A DNA stretch of 64,000 bases from Coleofasciculus sp. FACHB-T130. GTDB lineage: Bacteria > Cyanobacteriota > Cyanobacteriia > Cyanobacteriales > FACHB-T130. Both the position numbers and the translations under genes were made by a program. Within the stretch, counting starts at the first letter, position 1, and the number at the start of each line of letters is the position of its first letter. Positions 10,401 through 19,034 of the stretch are shown one piece after another. The notes under the pieces are model-generated. The model saw nothing but the letters and a program-made list of their open reading frames with translations. It ran no database searches and was not told the origin of the DNA. Location of the stretch: NCBI RefSeq assembly GCF_014695375.1, contig NZ_JACJOG010000053.1, forward strand, positions 62,001 through 126,000, in the 5' to 3' direction.

Positions 10401-11625
10401 CTGCCCAGACGATGACATGACCGCCATCGCCGTTGAGCAAACTGTCAGCATTGATCGTAGAGTCGCTGCTGATGTAAGTATGAGAGGCAGTGGGAATGGT
10501 GCCTTTCCCCTGAAAATCCCCTCCAATCAGGACGGTGCCGCCACCATTGGTGCCTGAAGCGTTAACATTGCCACTAACCAGCCCGACTTTGTCGCCCAAG
10601 ACCTGCGCCGTGCCGCCAGTCTGACCTGAAACGTTGAGACTGCCAGAGGCGATCGCAGTGCCTGGATCTGTGGGAATGCTAACCCCAGATCCCGTTAACA
10701 CTACCTGACCATTGCTGTTGACTGTTAGCCCAGTGGCACTCCCGGCACCGCCTCCCGTTAACAGTTCTGGGATGGAAGCAACTGGCAATGTCCAATTTTC
10801 CGGCTGGCTACCGGCTGCTGCTATGGGTTGAATTTCTAAGCTTAGTAGATTCCCTGGTTGACTCAGGCGTACTATGTTCTCACCAGGTACGGCTGTTAAG
10901 GTGATATTACCCCCAGGAGCTGTCAGGGTTCCGGTATTTACTACGGTACCACCCAGTAAAGCAATATCCTTTGCCGCGCCTACACTCAGTTGCCCTGCGT
11001 TGATAATTGCACCGGGTTGAGCGTTGGTGAAGGCAAAGGCGTTGGGTTCTCCCCCCAGGGCAGCATAATTATTGTTACCAGATGCATTGAACCAGTTGTT
11101 GCCAAAACCAATTCCTGTAGCAGTGGTGGCGGTGAAGCTTCCGTTTACATTTAAGCTGGCGTTGGCACCCAATACAATGCCAGATGGATTAATTAGAAAT
11201 AGATTGGAATTGCCATTCGTAACTTGGAGCAGACCGTTAATAATAGAGGGGTTTCCGCCAGTGACGCGACCCAATATATTTTTAATATTTTGGTTCGACA
11301 GAAAATTCGCAACTTGGTTGGCGTTTAGCCCAAACTCGGAGAAACTGTGAAAAAGGTTTGCCCCATTACTGGAGGTTTTTCCCCCAGTAATGTCGAAACT
11401 GTTGCCATTGGTATTGACAATGGTGTTCGTGGTGTTGGTGGGGTCCTGATCTGGCACAATTTGTGCCTGCGCGATCGCCCAATCGACGCCTCCTGGAGCG
11501 ATCGCAGGCAACATCCAAAAGGCCAAGGGTAAAACTAAATATTTTATCCTTTTTCCTTTTTCTTTTTTCACTTTAATATAGCTTGCCTTCAGCAATAGAC
11601 TGATTTCACATACAGCGACTTTCAT
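7411..11625 (-). CDS. Exported TPS (haemagglutinin N-domain) protein with C-terminal CHAT protease domain
   Basis: A 1404-residue protein with a start ATG at 11625. Order of parts: a basic then hydrophobic export signal (about 25-53); a filamentous-haemagglutinin/TPS secretion domain (about 55-190, with [19 protein letters not shown]); beta-helix-like sequence to about 660; a Pro-Thr stretch; a Gly-rich repeat (about 700-915); a charged Ser-rich spacer; and a CHAT domain (about 1050-1404). CHAT is a caspase-like cysteine peptidase fold. Both catalytic residues are present: His1247 in HLATHAEF and Cys1290 in LSACRTALG. The TPS domain implies export through a TpsB/Omp85 partner, which is not in this window. 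A protease on the surface or in the matrix is the inference; the substrate is unknown. HIP1 sites and ordinary flanks suggest a resident gene. Confidence 0.9.
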   Translation of the reverse strand: MKVAVCEISLLLKASYIKVKKEKGKRIKYLVLPLAFWMLPAIAPGGVDWAIAQAQIVPDQDPTNTTNTIVNTNGNSFDITGGKTSSNGANLFHSFSEFGLNANQVANFLSNQNIKNILGRVTGGNPSIINGLLQVTNGNSNLFLINPSGIVLGANASLNVNGSFTATTATGIGFGNNWFNASGNNNYAALGGEPNAFAFTNAQPGAIINAGQLSVGAAKDIALLGGTVVNTGTLTAPGGNITLTAVPGENIVRLSQPGNLLSLEIQPIAAAGSQPENWTLPVASIPELLTGGGAGSATGLTVNSNGQVVLTGSGVSIPTDPGTAIASGSLNVSGQTGGTAQVLGDKVGLVSGNVNASGTNGGGTVLIGGDFQGKGTIPTASHTYISSDSTINADSLLNGDGGHVIVWADKVTGFYGKIGASGGTNQGNGGFVEVSGKENLAFKGEVNVGAPNGVDGTILLDPKNIKIVNTGGTNDDQLNADTPTGDLAGQILSADGGDEVDFTISKSLLENQTGNVLLQATNDITIDNGVSLDFSSGGSITFTADADKNGAGSFSMDQSQSITTSGGALTITGANVTVGEINTSVKGNMGGAGSVTLTAQDGNIKTGNIITKATGGPNDGGNVTLTAKGSITYNKITAGASGNGKFGQGTDGTITLTTGTAAPIKYTGSTGSAQPTKVGTDITPNPNPTPTPSPTPLPTPTPSPGGTGGIDPGGNTGGSTGGIDPGGNTGGSGTGGIDPGSNTGGSTGGIDPGGNTGGSGTGSSGGTGGNTGGSGTGGIDPGGNTGGSTGGIDPGGNTGGSTGGIDPGGNTGGSGTGGIDPGGNTGGSGTGSSGGTGGNTGGSGTGSSGGTGGSTGKNTGSSGGTGKNTGSSGGTGGSTSKNTGSSGGTGGGSTGTGGTGKNTGSGSPSNDQASKGDDGTSQGDNLSGSGNDPVSTSSGKENSSSRKVDAESSSQTDASESVAVLEESFTREFEEYLGQPVDSRTTTLVQARNILQKIEKATGVKPALIYVTFVPQTIALDPSLLDTTAFNGTKSLQPLNQPENVQQSSSLSKVNRAGRNNSDQLEILVVTSDGVPIRKRVPGTTRSQVIKVADQFRAEVINPRRQKAYLAPAQKLYKWMIAPIEADLQARGIQNMVFLADSGLRSIPIAALHDGQKFLVEKYSTGLMPSLSLTDTLFKDIKNSQVLAMGAEKFPEQSALPSVPLELSMITPQLWKGKAFLNDAFTLKNLKSQRYSQPFGIVHLATHAEFELGPPSQSYIQLWDTKLRLNQLKQMGWNDPPVELLVLSACRTALGNEQAEMGFAGLAVQAGVKSAMGSLWYVSDEGTLGLMTSFYSQLKKAPIKAEALRQAQISMINGEVSIEGNKMHTSREDISLPPELAGLGEKKLSHPYYWAAFTMIGNPW
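8895..9520 (-). repeat. Gly-rich tandem repeat inside the CHAT gene
   Basis: On the minus strand the code gives eight GGIDPG(G/S)NTGGS units mixed with [13 protein letters not shown] and SSGGTGKNT variants, at about residues 700-915. Units are 11-14 codons long and nearly identical in DNA, so unit number probably varies by slippage or recombination. The repeat joins the secretion/beta-helix part to the CHAT domain, probably as a flexible tether. Its base pattern also opens long meaningless frames on the opposite strand. Confidence 0.9.
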
Positions 11626-12632
11626 TTGCCTAATTCCTGGGAAGAAACACGTCGCTCGTTGCCACTTCTGGAACTGTCACCCCAGCTTGTGTTGCAGGTA
11701 GCAGGTAACCAGATACTTGGTAAGAATGCACCGATTTTTTTTCTACTCTCAATTAGAAAAGTGGCGAGGCGGCAAAAAAAACAAATTTAGATTGCTCTGC
11801 CTAGCCTTATCTCCAAGCTATCCTCAAAAAGCAGATTTTAGGCATTTTTAATGCATTTATTTTAACAAAATGTGTTAATGCACTTTTCTCTCTACAGCTA
11901 TATAAAATCCATAGGCGAACGCATTCCTTTTAGGGGATGGTAAAATTATTTTTTCTATAAAACTAATTGGCTGTAACACTGTTTGAGTTTATGCCAATCG
12001 TGAAGTGCCAATCATCACCAAAACGGATGAGTAGGCAAATTTCGATTCTCCACTTCGGGCAGTTCAGTCGGCAACATATACCCTTCCGGAGTATACCCCT
12101 TTCTGCCCTTAAACGTACCCCTTTCCTTTAAACGTTACCGCATGGGTCGATGATAGCCCAGGGCTTTGCTGTACCGATCCGAAAAGTCTGTCATTCATTT
12201 GGGAATTTTCCGAGATGAATGACAAAGAGTCACTACCGCTTTTGCTAGCCCCTACATGCTGAGTTCGAGGATTTCCGCAAGAATATGACCTTATCTAAAT
12301 AAAAACGCGATCGCGCTCTTCAGATTCACTTTGTGCAATACTCGCCCCAATTCTTCTAGAATTCACAATCCGATGCACGAGCTTCTAGGTCGAGGATTGC
12401 TGGGAGTTAAGTCGGAGAAATGAATGAAACCCTGTCATTCGTACGCTGGTAAGCCACTCCGTGTAGATGAGTTCTCCGCGTTGGGGGCGTGGCCTTTGAG
12501 GAACGCAACCCACAACATTGAGAAGGCTTCGATAGCTAACACTTAGTCGCTCTACCCTTCACACAGATAATTATGGGTTGGGGAGAGATTAACCGAAAAG
12601 TATTGACTTCAATCTTACTCAAATATTTCCCT
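11626..12632. other. About 1 kb without an intact gene, upstream of the CHAT gene
   Basis: Contains the promoter region of the CHAT gene at its left end and AT-rich sequence after it. A perfect inverted repeat, TGTCATTCAT/ATGAATGACA, lies at 12189-12224. No open frame here shows a recognisable family. The stretch may be debris from the decayed CHAT locus to its right. Confidence 0.4.
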
Positions 12633-13068
12633 TCACTGCGCTTCGCCAATCAGGGTAAATGCCGCCCAGTCTCATGGGTTCGGGTATGTTTTCAGAGTTT
12701 TTCACATGGCACTTCGCAGTGCAGATGCTCGGTCTGGATTTCCCTGGAGATTATTATAAAACTTCGTCATTAGGAAAGAAGTGGGGGCAGCAGGGATCGC
12801 CCATAATGACACTTGAACACTAGGAACTCTAGCGGAAATAAAAACCCGAGACAGCCTGATGACGCCATCGCCTGTAATCCGACCTCTTCCCGTGTCAAAA
12901 GCACTCAAAACCACCAATTCGGCTTTTAAAGACGAACTGTGCGGTGTGTCGAAGGCAGTTCGCTCCGATCGTGCGTACAAATCCAGTATTTCACCCGCCG
13001 TCAGCAAACCACTATCTTTCCCGTCTGATGCAAGGGCGAGCCTCCCTTCGGGAGGAGCTAGCGCTATC
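12633..13068 (-). pseudogene. Decayed CHAT-domain gene (C-terminal remnant)
   Basis: Minus-strand sequence from about 13068 to 12702 reads as the end of a TPR/CHAT-type protein: SGLLTAGEILDL, then AELVVLSAFDTGRGRITGDG, SLWAIPAAPTSFLMTKFY and NPDRASALRSAM. The catalytic motif normally reads SACDTG; here codon 12897-12899 is TTT, giving Phe for Cys. An insertion of about 15 residues lies before it. After an in-frame TGA at 12702 the family ending resumes in another frame as DWAAFTLIGEAQ, preceded by a TGA where Arg is expected, and stops at 12633. Upstream TPR-like sequence was not found, and a stop occurs near 13060. This is a clear remnant, not an active peptidase. Confidence 0.82.
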
Positions 13069-13688
13069 TACGTTTAATTTTCCGACCTTTTGTGGCTTTT
13101 AATCTTATGAAGATTTGGCTAAAAGTATTTCCTATCCTTGAGCTAGATGCGGGTTTTTAGGGTTTAATTGCTTTTATGAATTGGTTCAGGGGTGCTGTTT
13201 CCACAGCTCTTGAGCCAACCGATTTCCATTTTTCCTCTGCCTAGAGTGACAAAAGAGCGATAGTGTGGTTTGTGATGTACTCCATCTGATTCAGTACTAA
13301 TTTTTAAAATTTCTTCTTCAACATCCGATAGTCGGCTTGAGCGATGGTCGGTTTCAGACAATAAAAAGGCAAAATGCTAAAGAAAGGAGAAATTTTCTGG
13401 ATGCATTTGCCTTTTTATTTTTGTTGTAGGTTGTAAAATTATCCGCTTGTGTTCTTCGCTTCCTTTGCAGCTAAAGCGAAGATAGTGCATCCGCAGTGCT
13501 ATGCGATCGCTAACGGAGTTTTTTAGAAGAGACTCTCTTCACAAATCAGATAGAAGTGCAATAGAAACCTTTTAGGCGATCTCTAATTGTGCTTTTTCAG
13601 GTATCGGGAAAAGGTAGAAACAAATCAAAATTATTTAAATCCCGATGGTTTTCCTCTAATTTCCTATGTGAAAATTTCTACTCAACGA
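13069..13688. other. Intergenic region with an imperfect hairpin
   Basis: About 620 bp between the CHAT remnant and the Usp-like gene. Arms AATAAAAAGGCAAAATGC (13360-13377) and GCATTTGCCTTTTTATTT (13403-13420) pair with one bulge and resemble a terminator or the end of a small mobile repeat. A 65-codon minus-strand frame to its left (13164-13361) has no recognised motif. Nothing else is supported. Confidence 0.4.
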
Positions 13689-14441
13689 TTAAACTGATTG
13701 GAAATCTGAGGAACAACTTGAAGTATCCGGTGAATTCAAGATGCTGGGAATACCCAACACCGCGCAAGGAAAATTAGCACCTAGTTTCTGAACAATTGGA
13801 TGGTTGGCAGAGGTACAGCCCAGCAACAATAAAGTCGCAGCTTCTGATTCAACAACTTTTCTGAGTTCTGTAGAAATGCAACCAAACCGTAGATGAGCTT
13901 TGAAAGAACTTCGCCATTCTTCAGCCAGACAACGGGCTTGCGATAGGATACGATCTGCTTGCTCAGAAGGATTCGTTTGATAGAAAATTTCCCTCAAATA
14001 GGAAGGATCTATCTCCATCATTCGTGTGCGTGCTTCTAATTCCACAGGGGTAGGTTGAGTTAAAACAGGTGTGGCACACTTTTTTGCCGATGCTTCTAGA
14101 GACTCTAGGGGAAGCTGTTGGCTTAAAGGGCGTCTAGCATCGCCCCCGTTAGAGATATGTGGACAATGGCTGCTTTGATCTTCATCGACAACGTAAACGA
14201 CTTGAACCGTGACTTGCGCCTTTGTAACTAACCGGGTTTGATGGGCAATCCATAGGGCAAAATCCAGAGCGGTTTGACTGCTAGGAGAACGATTATAGCC
14301 CACGACTAAATTGATTGATTTAGCAGAATTAGCGCCTTTGGAAGTAGGGGAAACTGGCTCTGGTAGTAATACCATTTGTTCAACTACATCCTGACGACCC
14401 ATTGCGCTTTCAAGACGGGCTAACATTGACTTAATATTCAC
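13689..14441 (-). CDS. UspA-like universal stress protein
   Basis: A 250-residue soluble protein. Residues about 42-90 (INLVVGYNRSPSSQTALDFAL) match the first strand and helix of the Usp fold, and the end (AATLLLLGCTSANHPIVQKLG) matches its last strand. The usual GxxGx9G(S/T) ATP-binding signature is weak or absent. The start is GTG at 14441, supported by AGGAGG nine bases upstream. It is the last gene of a same-strand run behind the NrtA-like transporter genes, 135 bp after the ATPase, and may be co-transcribed. Its function with the transporter is not known. Confidence 0.75.
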   Translation of the reverse strand: MNIKSMLARLESAMGRQDVVEQMVLLPEPVSPTSKGANSAKSINLVVGYNRSPSSQTALDFALWIAHQTRLVTKAQVTVQVVYVVDEDQSSHCPHISNGGDARRPLSQQLPLESLEASAKKCATPVLTQPTPVELEARTRMMEIDPSYLREIFYQTNPSEQADRILSQARCLAEEWRSSFKAHLRFGCISTELRKVVESEAATLLLLGCTSANHPIVQKLGANFPCAVLGIPSILNSPDTSSCSSDFQSV

Positions 14442-14576
14442 AAATTCAAACCTCCTGAAGTAATTAGCCTAGCTTTGCAAGAACTTAAGTAAGGGTTTTA
14501 ATGGGTTAGAAACGCAATAGAGCGTGTTTCCAGTTCAGTTGTTTTTTCTTTGATAAACAGTTGACCAATGGCTCGT

Positions 14577-15416
14577 CTACTCGTCTTGATTGAAATATTC
14601 ATCGAGGAAGTTCAAAGCGTGGTTACGCAATTCAAAATACTCGCGGGAGTTGCGGAGGGCTTGGCGATCGCGTGGATGCTTAAAAGGCACGTCCAAAATT
14701 TCCCCAATCTTCGCGTGGGGGCCGTTGGTCATCAGTATAATTCGGTCAGACATATACAGCGCTTCATCTACATCATGGGTAATCATCATCACCGCCTGCC
14801 GTTGGTGTTCCCAAATATGCAATACCTGCTGCTGTAATTTGCCTCTCGTTAGGGCGTCGAGTGCCCCAAAAGGTTCATCCATTAACAACATTTTGGGGCG
14901 AATTGCCAAGGCACGAGCAATCCCCACCCGTTGCTTCATCCCGCCAGAAATTTCATCAGGATATTTGTCAGCGGCTGCTGTTAAATTCACCATTGCCAAG
15001 TGTTCGTTCACAATGCTAATTTTTTCAGCACGGGAGGCATTTTTTAGCACTTCATCGACCGCCAGACGGATATTTTCTTTCACCGTCAACCACGGCAGCA
15101 GTGAATAGTGCTGGAACACCATCATGCGCTCGGCACCAGGTTTACGAATTTCTTTACCTTCTAATTGCACGGAGCCGGAAGTCGGTTTTTCTAACCCAGC
15201 AACCATTTTGAGAAGCGTTGATTTGCCGCAGCCAGAGTGACCAATCACGCAAATAAATTCATCTTCACTCACACTAAGATTAATGCCATCCAGAACAACA
15301 AATTCACCTCCATCTGCTGTGGGATAGGACTTGCAAAGATTTTCTATTTCCAGAAATCCAGTGCGGTTGACACTTTGATTATTGGCATCCGTTGAGAATG
15401 AGGTGGATTTAGTCAT
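14577..15416 (-). CDS. NrtD/CmpD-like ABC transporter ATPase
   Basis: A 279-residue ATPase of the nitrate/bicarbonate/cyanate (NitT/TauT) uptake class. Walker A GHSGCGKST is at 59-67, the Q-loop at FQHYSLLPWL, the signature SGGMKQR at 157-163, Walker B LLMDEP at 177-182, and the H-loop in MITHDVDEAL. It has only the NrtD-type single domain; no NrtC-type ATPase fused to a binding protein is nearby. It follows the binding-protein gene by about 115 bp and should power the permease encoded at 17157-18011. Family assignment is firm; the substrate is not. Confidence 0.9.
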   Translation of the reverse strand: MTKSTSFSTDANNQSVNRTGFLEIENLCKSYPTADGGEFVVLDGINLSVSEDEFICVIGHSGCGKSTLLKMVAGLEKPTSGSVQLEGKEIRKPGAERMMVFQHYSLLPWLTVKENIRLAVDEVLKNASRAEKISIVNEHLAMVNLTAAADKYPDEISGGMKQRVGIARALAIRPKMLLMDEPFGALDALTRGKLQQQVLHIWEHQRQAVMMITHDVDEALYMSDRIILMTNGPHAKIGEILDVPFKHPRDRQALRNSREYFELRNHALNFLDEYFNQDE

Positions 15417-15530
15417 ATCATGCTCCTTCGGGGGACGAACTCTTGAGAATTTTAAAGGTATGAACGAGGCTGGCTTTTGCCAAAAAGTAAAACTCAGCCG
15501 AGCTGTTTGAACAGTAACAAGTGCAACTAA

Positions 15531-16937
15531 TTAAGATAAGAAGAAACGAGCGGGACGGTTTGCCCGAATCTCAAACCCATTAATATATCCAACTGGATCG
15601 CTGGGATCAAAACCTTTCTTATCAATGAATACTTGCGGTGGTTCAACTTTGTAATCTTCCTGGGGACACTCAATGCCCATTTCTGCGGCAATTTCTCGAT
15701 AAAGATCGGTTCTCCAAGCTTGTTTTGCCAGTGCTTCTGCATTCTTAGGAAATTCTTTGATTTGTCCCCAACGAGCCGCTTGAGTCATTAACCAGAGACT
15801 TTCAGATTGCCAGAGAAATGTCGAATGTTCTCCTGGACGTTTGGGAATGTTGTCAGGGATATCGAAGAAAATTGTAGTGTCCTCGGCTTTCGCAATCCGA
15901 GCTTTACCATCAAAACCGCCATAATTGTAGTCGCCAATAATTGCGGGACGAGTAAATTTGGGTTTAGCACCTGTAAAGGAACGCTCGGAAATAAGTGTTG
16001 CTACTTCTTCGCGGTTTTCAGGCTTGCTGCAATACTGGCAAGCTTCAATCATCGCTTTGACGAGGGAACGATAAGTTTTGGGATTTTTTTGGATGAAAGA
16101 TTCCATCACACCCAGCAGTCGATCTGGGTGTCCCAACCAAATTTCTTTGCCTTGAGCGAAGGTAAAACCAACACCTTCATTTCCGGTAATTGCGCGGGTA
16201 TTCCAAGGTTCTGCCACCATGTAGGCTTGCATCGCTCCTATCCGCACGTTCGTCACCATTTGCGGTGGGGGAACGATGATGACGCGAAACTCTTTCAGGG
16301 GATCGACTCCGGCGGCGGCGGATAGGTAGCGGACGAAGTATTCGTAAATGGCAGAACTGAGGACAACTGCCCAAACTCGTTGTTCTCGCGGCTGTTTGTC
16401 AAAGTAGCTGCGGAAATCCTTCCCAAATGCTTCTAAATCACCGTTATACTCCCGCCAGGGACGCAAACCTGCTTCCCACATTTTCCGGTTCATCGTCATG
16501 GCGTTGCCATGTCGGTGAATGGTCATGGCGGCGCAGAGAGGGGCATGGCGTGCGCCTTCAGCACCGATTCTGGCGTTGGTGACGGCACCGGAGACTACGG
16601 GGGCGGCATCAGTACGACCAAAAATTACGCCGTCACGAGAGGTTGCCCAGCTAGCTTCCCGGTTAAGTTGGACGTTGAGACCGTACTTGCGGAAAAATCC
16701 TTTTTTCCAAGCGATCGCAAACGGCGCACAATCATTCACCGGCACATAGCCAACAATCAGATCGGGTTTTTCTAACGATCCTGGCTCTACGACTTGTTTG
16801 ATGGATGCGGATTCTTCAGTGAGTCCTTTCGCTGAGCGATCGCCGCTAATCGCACAAGATGATAGTGCCATTCCTGCTGCTGTGGCACCCATACCCTCCA
16901 GAAATTTTCGTCGCGTCCAGTTTGTGGTGTCACTCAT
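15531..16937 (-). CDS. NrtA/CmpA-like substrate-binding lipoprotein
   Basis: A 468-residue binding protein. The N-terminus TRRKFLEGMGATAAGMAL followed by SSC combines a twin-arginine export motif with a lipobox, so it is probably a membrane-anchored lipoprotein exported folded. The body shows NrtA/CmpA-type blocks: DLIVGYVPVNDCAPFAIAWKKGFF, VAEPWNTRAI, and IQKNPKTYRSLVKAMIEACQYC. The ligand-site region (SWATSRDGVIFGRTDAAPVV) differs from my recollection of classic nitrate and bicarbonate proteins. The substrate could be nitrate, nitrite, bicarbonate, cyanate or something else. It lies between its permease and ATPase genes, an unusual order. Confidence 0.85.
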   Translation of the reverse strand: MSDTTNWTRRKFLEGMGATAAGMALSSCAISGDRSAKGLTEESASIKQVVEPGSLEKPDLIVGYVPVNDCAPFAIAWKKGFFRKYGLNVQLNREASWATSRDGVIFGRTDAAPVVSGAVTNARIGAEGARHAPLCAAMTIHRHGNAMTMNRKMWEAGLRPWREYNGDLEAFGKDFRSYFDKQPREQRVWAVVLSSAIYEYFVRYLSAAAGVDPLKEFRVIIVPPPQMVTNVRIGAMQAYMVAEPWNTRAITGNEGVGFTFAQGKEIWLGHPDRLLGVMESFIQKNPKTYRSLVKAMIEACQYCSKPENREEVATLISERSFTGAKPKFTRPAIIGDYNYGGFDGKARIAKAEDTTIFFDIPDNIPKRPGEHSTFLWQSESLWLMTQAARWGQIKEFPKNAEALAKQAWRTDLYREIAAEMGIECPQEDYKVEPPQVFIDKKGFDPSDPVGYINGFEIRANRPARFFLS

Positions 16938-17156
16938 AATTCGTCCTTGCGATCCATTTCCACTCAGCTCAAGCCACTAGGTTTGAGCGATTACTGCTCA
17001 TGAGTTCTCTGAAAAAATTGACGCCGTAGGTACTACGTCTGGCAACCCACTCGTTTGAGCGGTCAGCGTTACCACGACGCCCGTGAGTCTCGCTCACACT
17101 AGCGATTTCTGTTAGAGCAGAATCATCCCTACTCAACAGAGGTTTACAGAAAATTA

Positions 17157-18011
17157 TTAGACAGAGGTTGCCCTAGGGCGACGGTGAGTAACCAAAGCTT
17201 CAACTTTGCCTAGGGCGTAGTCCAGCAGTAGTCCTGTCAGCCCAATCACTACCACTGCCAAAAATACTGAGCTTAGGTTTAAGCGACTCCATTCATCCCA
17301 CACAAAAAACCCAATCCCGATGCCGCCTGTGAGCATTTCTACAGCGACAATGACCAGCCATGCAATCCCCAAACTAATCCGTAAACCAGTGAAGACATAA
17401 GGCAAACTCGCAGGCCAAATAATCTTGGTAATTCGTCGCCAACGGGGCATTTCTAGCACCCTTGCTACATCGAGGTAATCTTTGGAAACGCTAGAAACAC
17501 CGAGAGCAGTGTTAATAATTGTGGGCCATAAAGAGGTAATGAAGATAACAAAAATTGCTGACGGATCTGCTAGGTTAAAAATTGCTAAAGCAATGGGCAA
17601 CCAAGCTAGCGGCGATACCGGCTTGAAAATCTGAATTATGGGATTGAGTGCCATCATTGCTTGCTTGGACATCCCAATCAAAAATCCAATGGGAATGGCA
17701 ACAACTGCACCTAACAAAAATCCCAGCAATACTCGTCGAAGGCTTGCCAGTAGTAACCAACCAATCCCTAGATCGCCAGGACCCCGTCGGTAAAAGGGGT
17801 TCAGAATGTAGTCTAAATTCTTGACAAACGCCTCTGGTGGGGTGGGTATTAATTCATGCTTGAAAAGCGCAACAATCCACCACAAAACGATAATTCCTAA
17901 AAAACCAAGGGCGGGGAGGACGACGACATCCCGAATCAGAACGGGTTTTGCCCGTTTCCAGGCTACCTGTCCAGCAACTGCAATCGCAGACAAATTCAGC
18001 TGCAATATCAT
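17157..18011 (-). CDS. NrtB/CmpB-like ABC transporter permease
   Basis: A 284-residue inner-membrane permease with about six hydrophobic segments. It carries the binding-protein-dependent transport signature around YLDVARVLEMPRWRRITKIIWPASLPYVFTG, with the EAA-type loop contacting the ATPase. The start is taken as ATG at 18011 because AGGAG lies seven bases upstream; a GTG at 18032 is the alternative. It is the first gene of the operon permease - binding protein - ATPase (- Usp-like). Classic nrt and cmp operons place the binding protein first. Confidence 0.9.
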   Translation of the reverse strand: MILQLNLSAIAVAGQVAWKRAKPVLIRDVVVLPALGFLGIIVLWWIVALFKHELIPTPPEAFVKNLDYILNPFYRRGPGDLGIGWLLLASLRRVLLGFLLGAVVAIPIGFLIGMSKQAMMALNPIIQIFKPVSPLAWLPIALAIFNLADPSAIFVIFITSLWPTIINTALGVSSVSKDYLDVARVLEMPRWRRITKIIWPASLPYVFTGLRISLGIAWLVIVAVEMLTGGIGIGFFVWDEWSRLNLSSVFLAVVVIGLTGLLLDYALGKVEALVTHRRPRATSV

Positions 18012-18587
18012 TATGAAGCTCCTCAGAGTCACTCTTCAGGTACAAGAAAGTAGAGCAGTACCAGCCGGGGACACTGATGAGTTCAGAACATTTCAAAAAA
18101 TGCTGACTCTTCAGTCTCCTCTCAATGCCTACGAAGTTAGCTGACGGGCTAGAGCTGAGAGATGCTCTTCTCTAATGGATAAGGGATGAAGGATAAATAA
18201 ACAGTTTTTTATTCCGCCTTACACCTCTTGCCTTACTCCTGGCAGAGATACGCCCCATTAATTGGTTCCTCCGTTCCAGCGCTTATACAGAGCGATCGCT
18301 TGCTAAGACGCTGAATTAGGCTGACTTACTCGGATTAACCGATAAGTCTAGCACGCCTTTTTAAGACAGTCCACCTTTCCGAAGACATAGCTTTCTAGCG
18401 ATCGCTTCTCGATCAAATTCACAATAGTTTACGAATTTTTTGAGGCATTCTAGTGATGTTTGTATTCTGTACTACATCTTGCCTTCCTTCAACCCCATCT
18501 TTAGGTAGAAGCCGCTTGAAGCAGTCAAAGTTTATATTATCTATCTTGTTAATCAGCCAATTTTAGCGTTCGTTCAAGGCACCCAAT
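18012..18587. other. Divergent intergenic region before the transporter operon
   Basis: About 575 bp between the permease start (minus strand) and the DUF1830 gene (plus strand). It should contain promoters for both. Two HIP1 octamers are present. I see no clear NtcA (GTA-N8-TAC) or CmpR/NtcB-type half-site arrangement by eye, and no convincing gene. Confidence 0.4.
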
Positions 18588-18869
18588 ATGATGTCAGCAT
18601 TCTCCTCTTTGGTTTCTGAACCTTCCGAACAAATCCTTTGTTTTTATACAAATTGCACAAATAAGATTCAAATTGTTAAATTTGATAATACTCAAGACTT
18701 AAACTTTGAACGGATTGTTTTCCCTGGTCAACGTTTATTGTTTAAAGCCTTACCGGACTCCCAACTAGAAATACATACTAACCCAACAAAAAGTTCTACT
18801 GAAAACTTAGCTTTAATAGAAGTAATTCCCTGCGATCATCTCCGCGTACATGAAGAAATGAGCGTCTGA
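18588..18869 (+). CDS. DUF1830 family protein
   Basis: A 93-residue protein with the typical cyanobacterial DUF1830 pattern: ILCFYTNCTNKIQIVKF, then FERIVFPGQRLLFKA, then LEIHT. It is soluble, has no signal peptide and has no known function. The start is ATG, with a second ATG at 18591. It precedes a histidine kinase by 165 bp on the same strand, with a perfect palindrome between them. Confidence 0.88.
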   Translation: MMSAFSSLVSEPSEQILCFYTNCTNKIQIVKFDNTQDLNFERIVFPGQRLLFKALPDSQLEIHTNPTKSSTENLALIEVIPCDHLRVHEEMSV

Positions 18870-18974
18870 AAATGAAGCTTTTAACCCTTAGGGTGGCTTT
18901 TGATTAAAAATATTTTAAGAGCTTATAGGCGAAGTATTTGGGCGCGAAAATAAGAAAGACAAACAAATTAGCTA

Positions 18975-19002
18975 CTCCCTAAACTAAGATTAGTTTAGGG
19001 AG
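18975..19002. promoter_or_regulatory. Perfect 28-bp palindrome upstream of a histidine kinase
   Basis: Arms CTCCCTAAACTAA and TTAGTTTAGGGAG with only GA between them, ending 32 bp before the kinase ATG. No T-run follows, so a dimeric-regulator operator or an mRNA hairpin is more likely than a terminator. The regulator is unknown. Confidence 0.6.
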
Positions 19003-19034
19003 AGCATTTGTAAACGAGTCAATAGCGCCAAAAA

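Noticed and set aside
12702-13007. 101-residue CHAT-like protein as a functional gene
   Set aside because: It lacks the catalytic Cys, has no natural start, and its true C-terminus lies in another frame beyond stop codons, so it is listed as a pseudogene.
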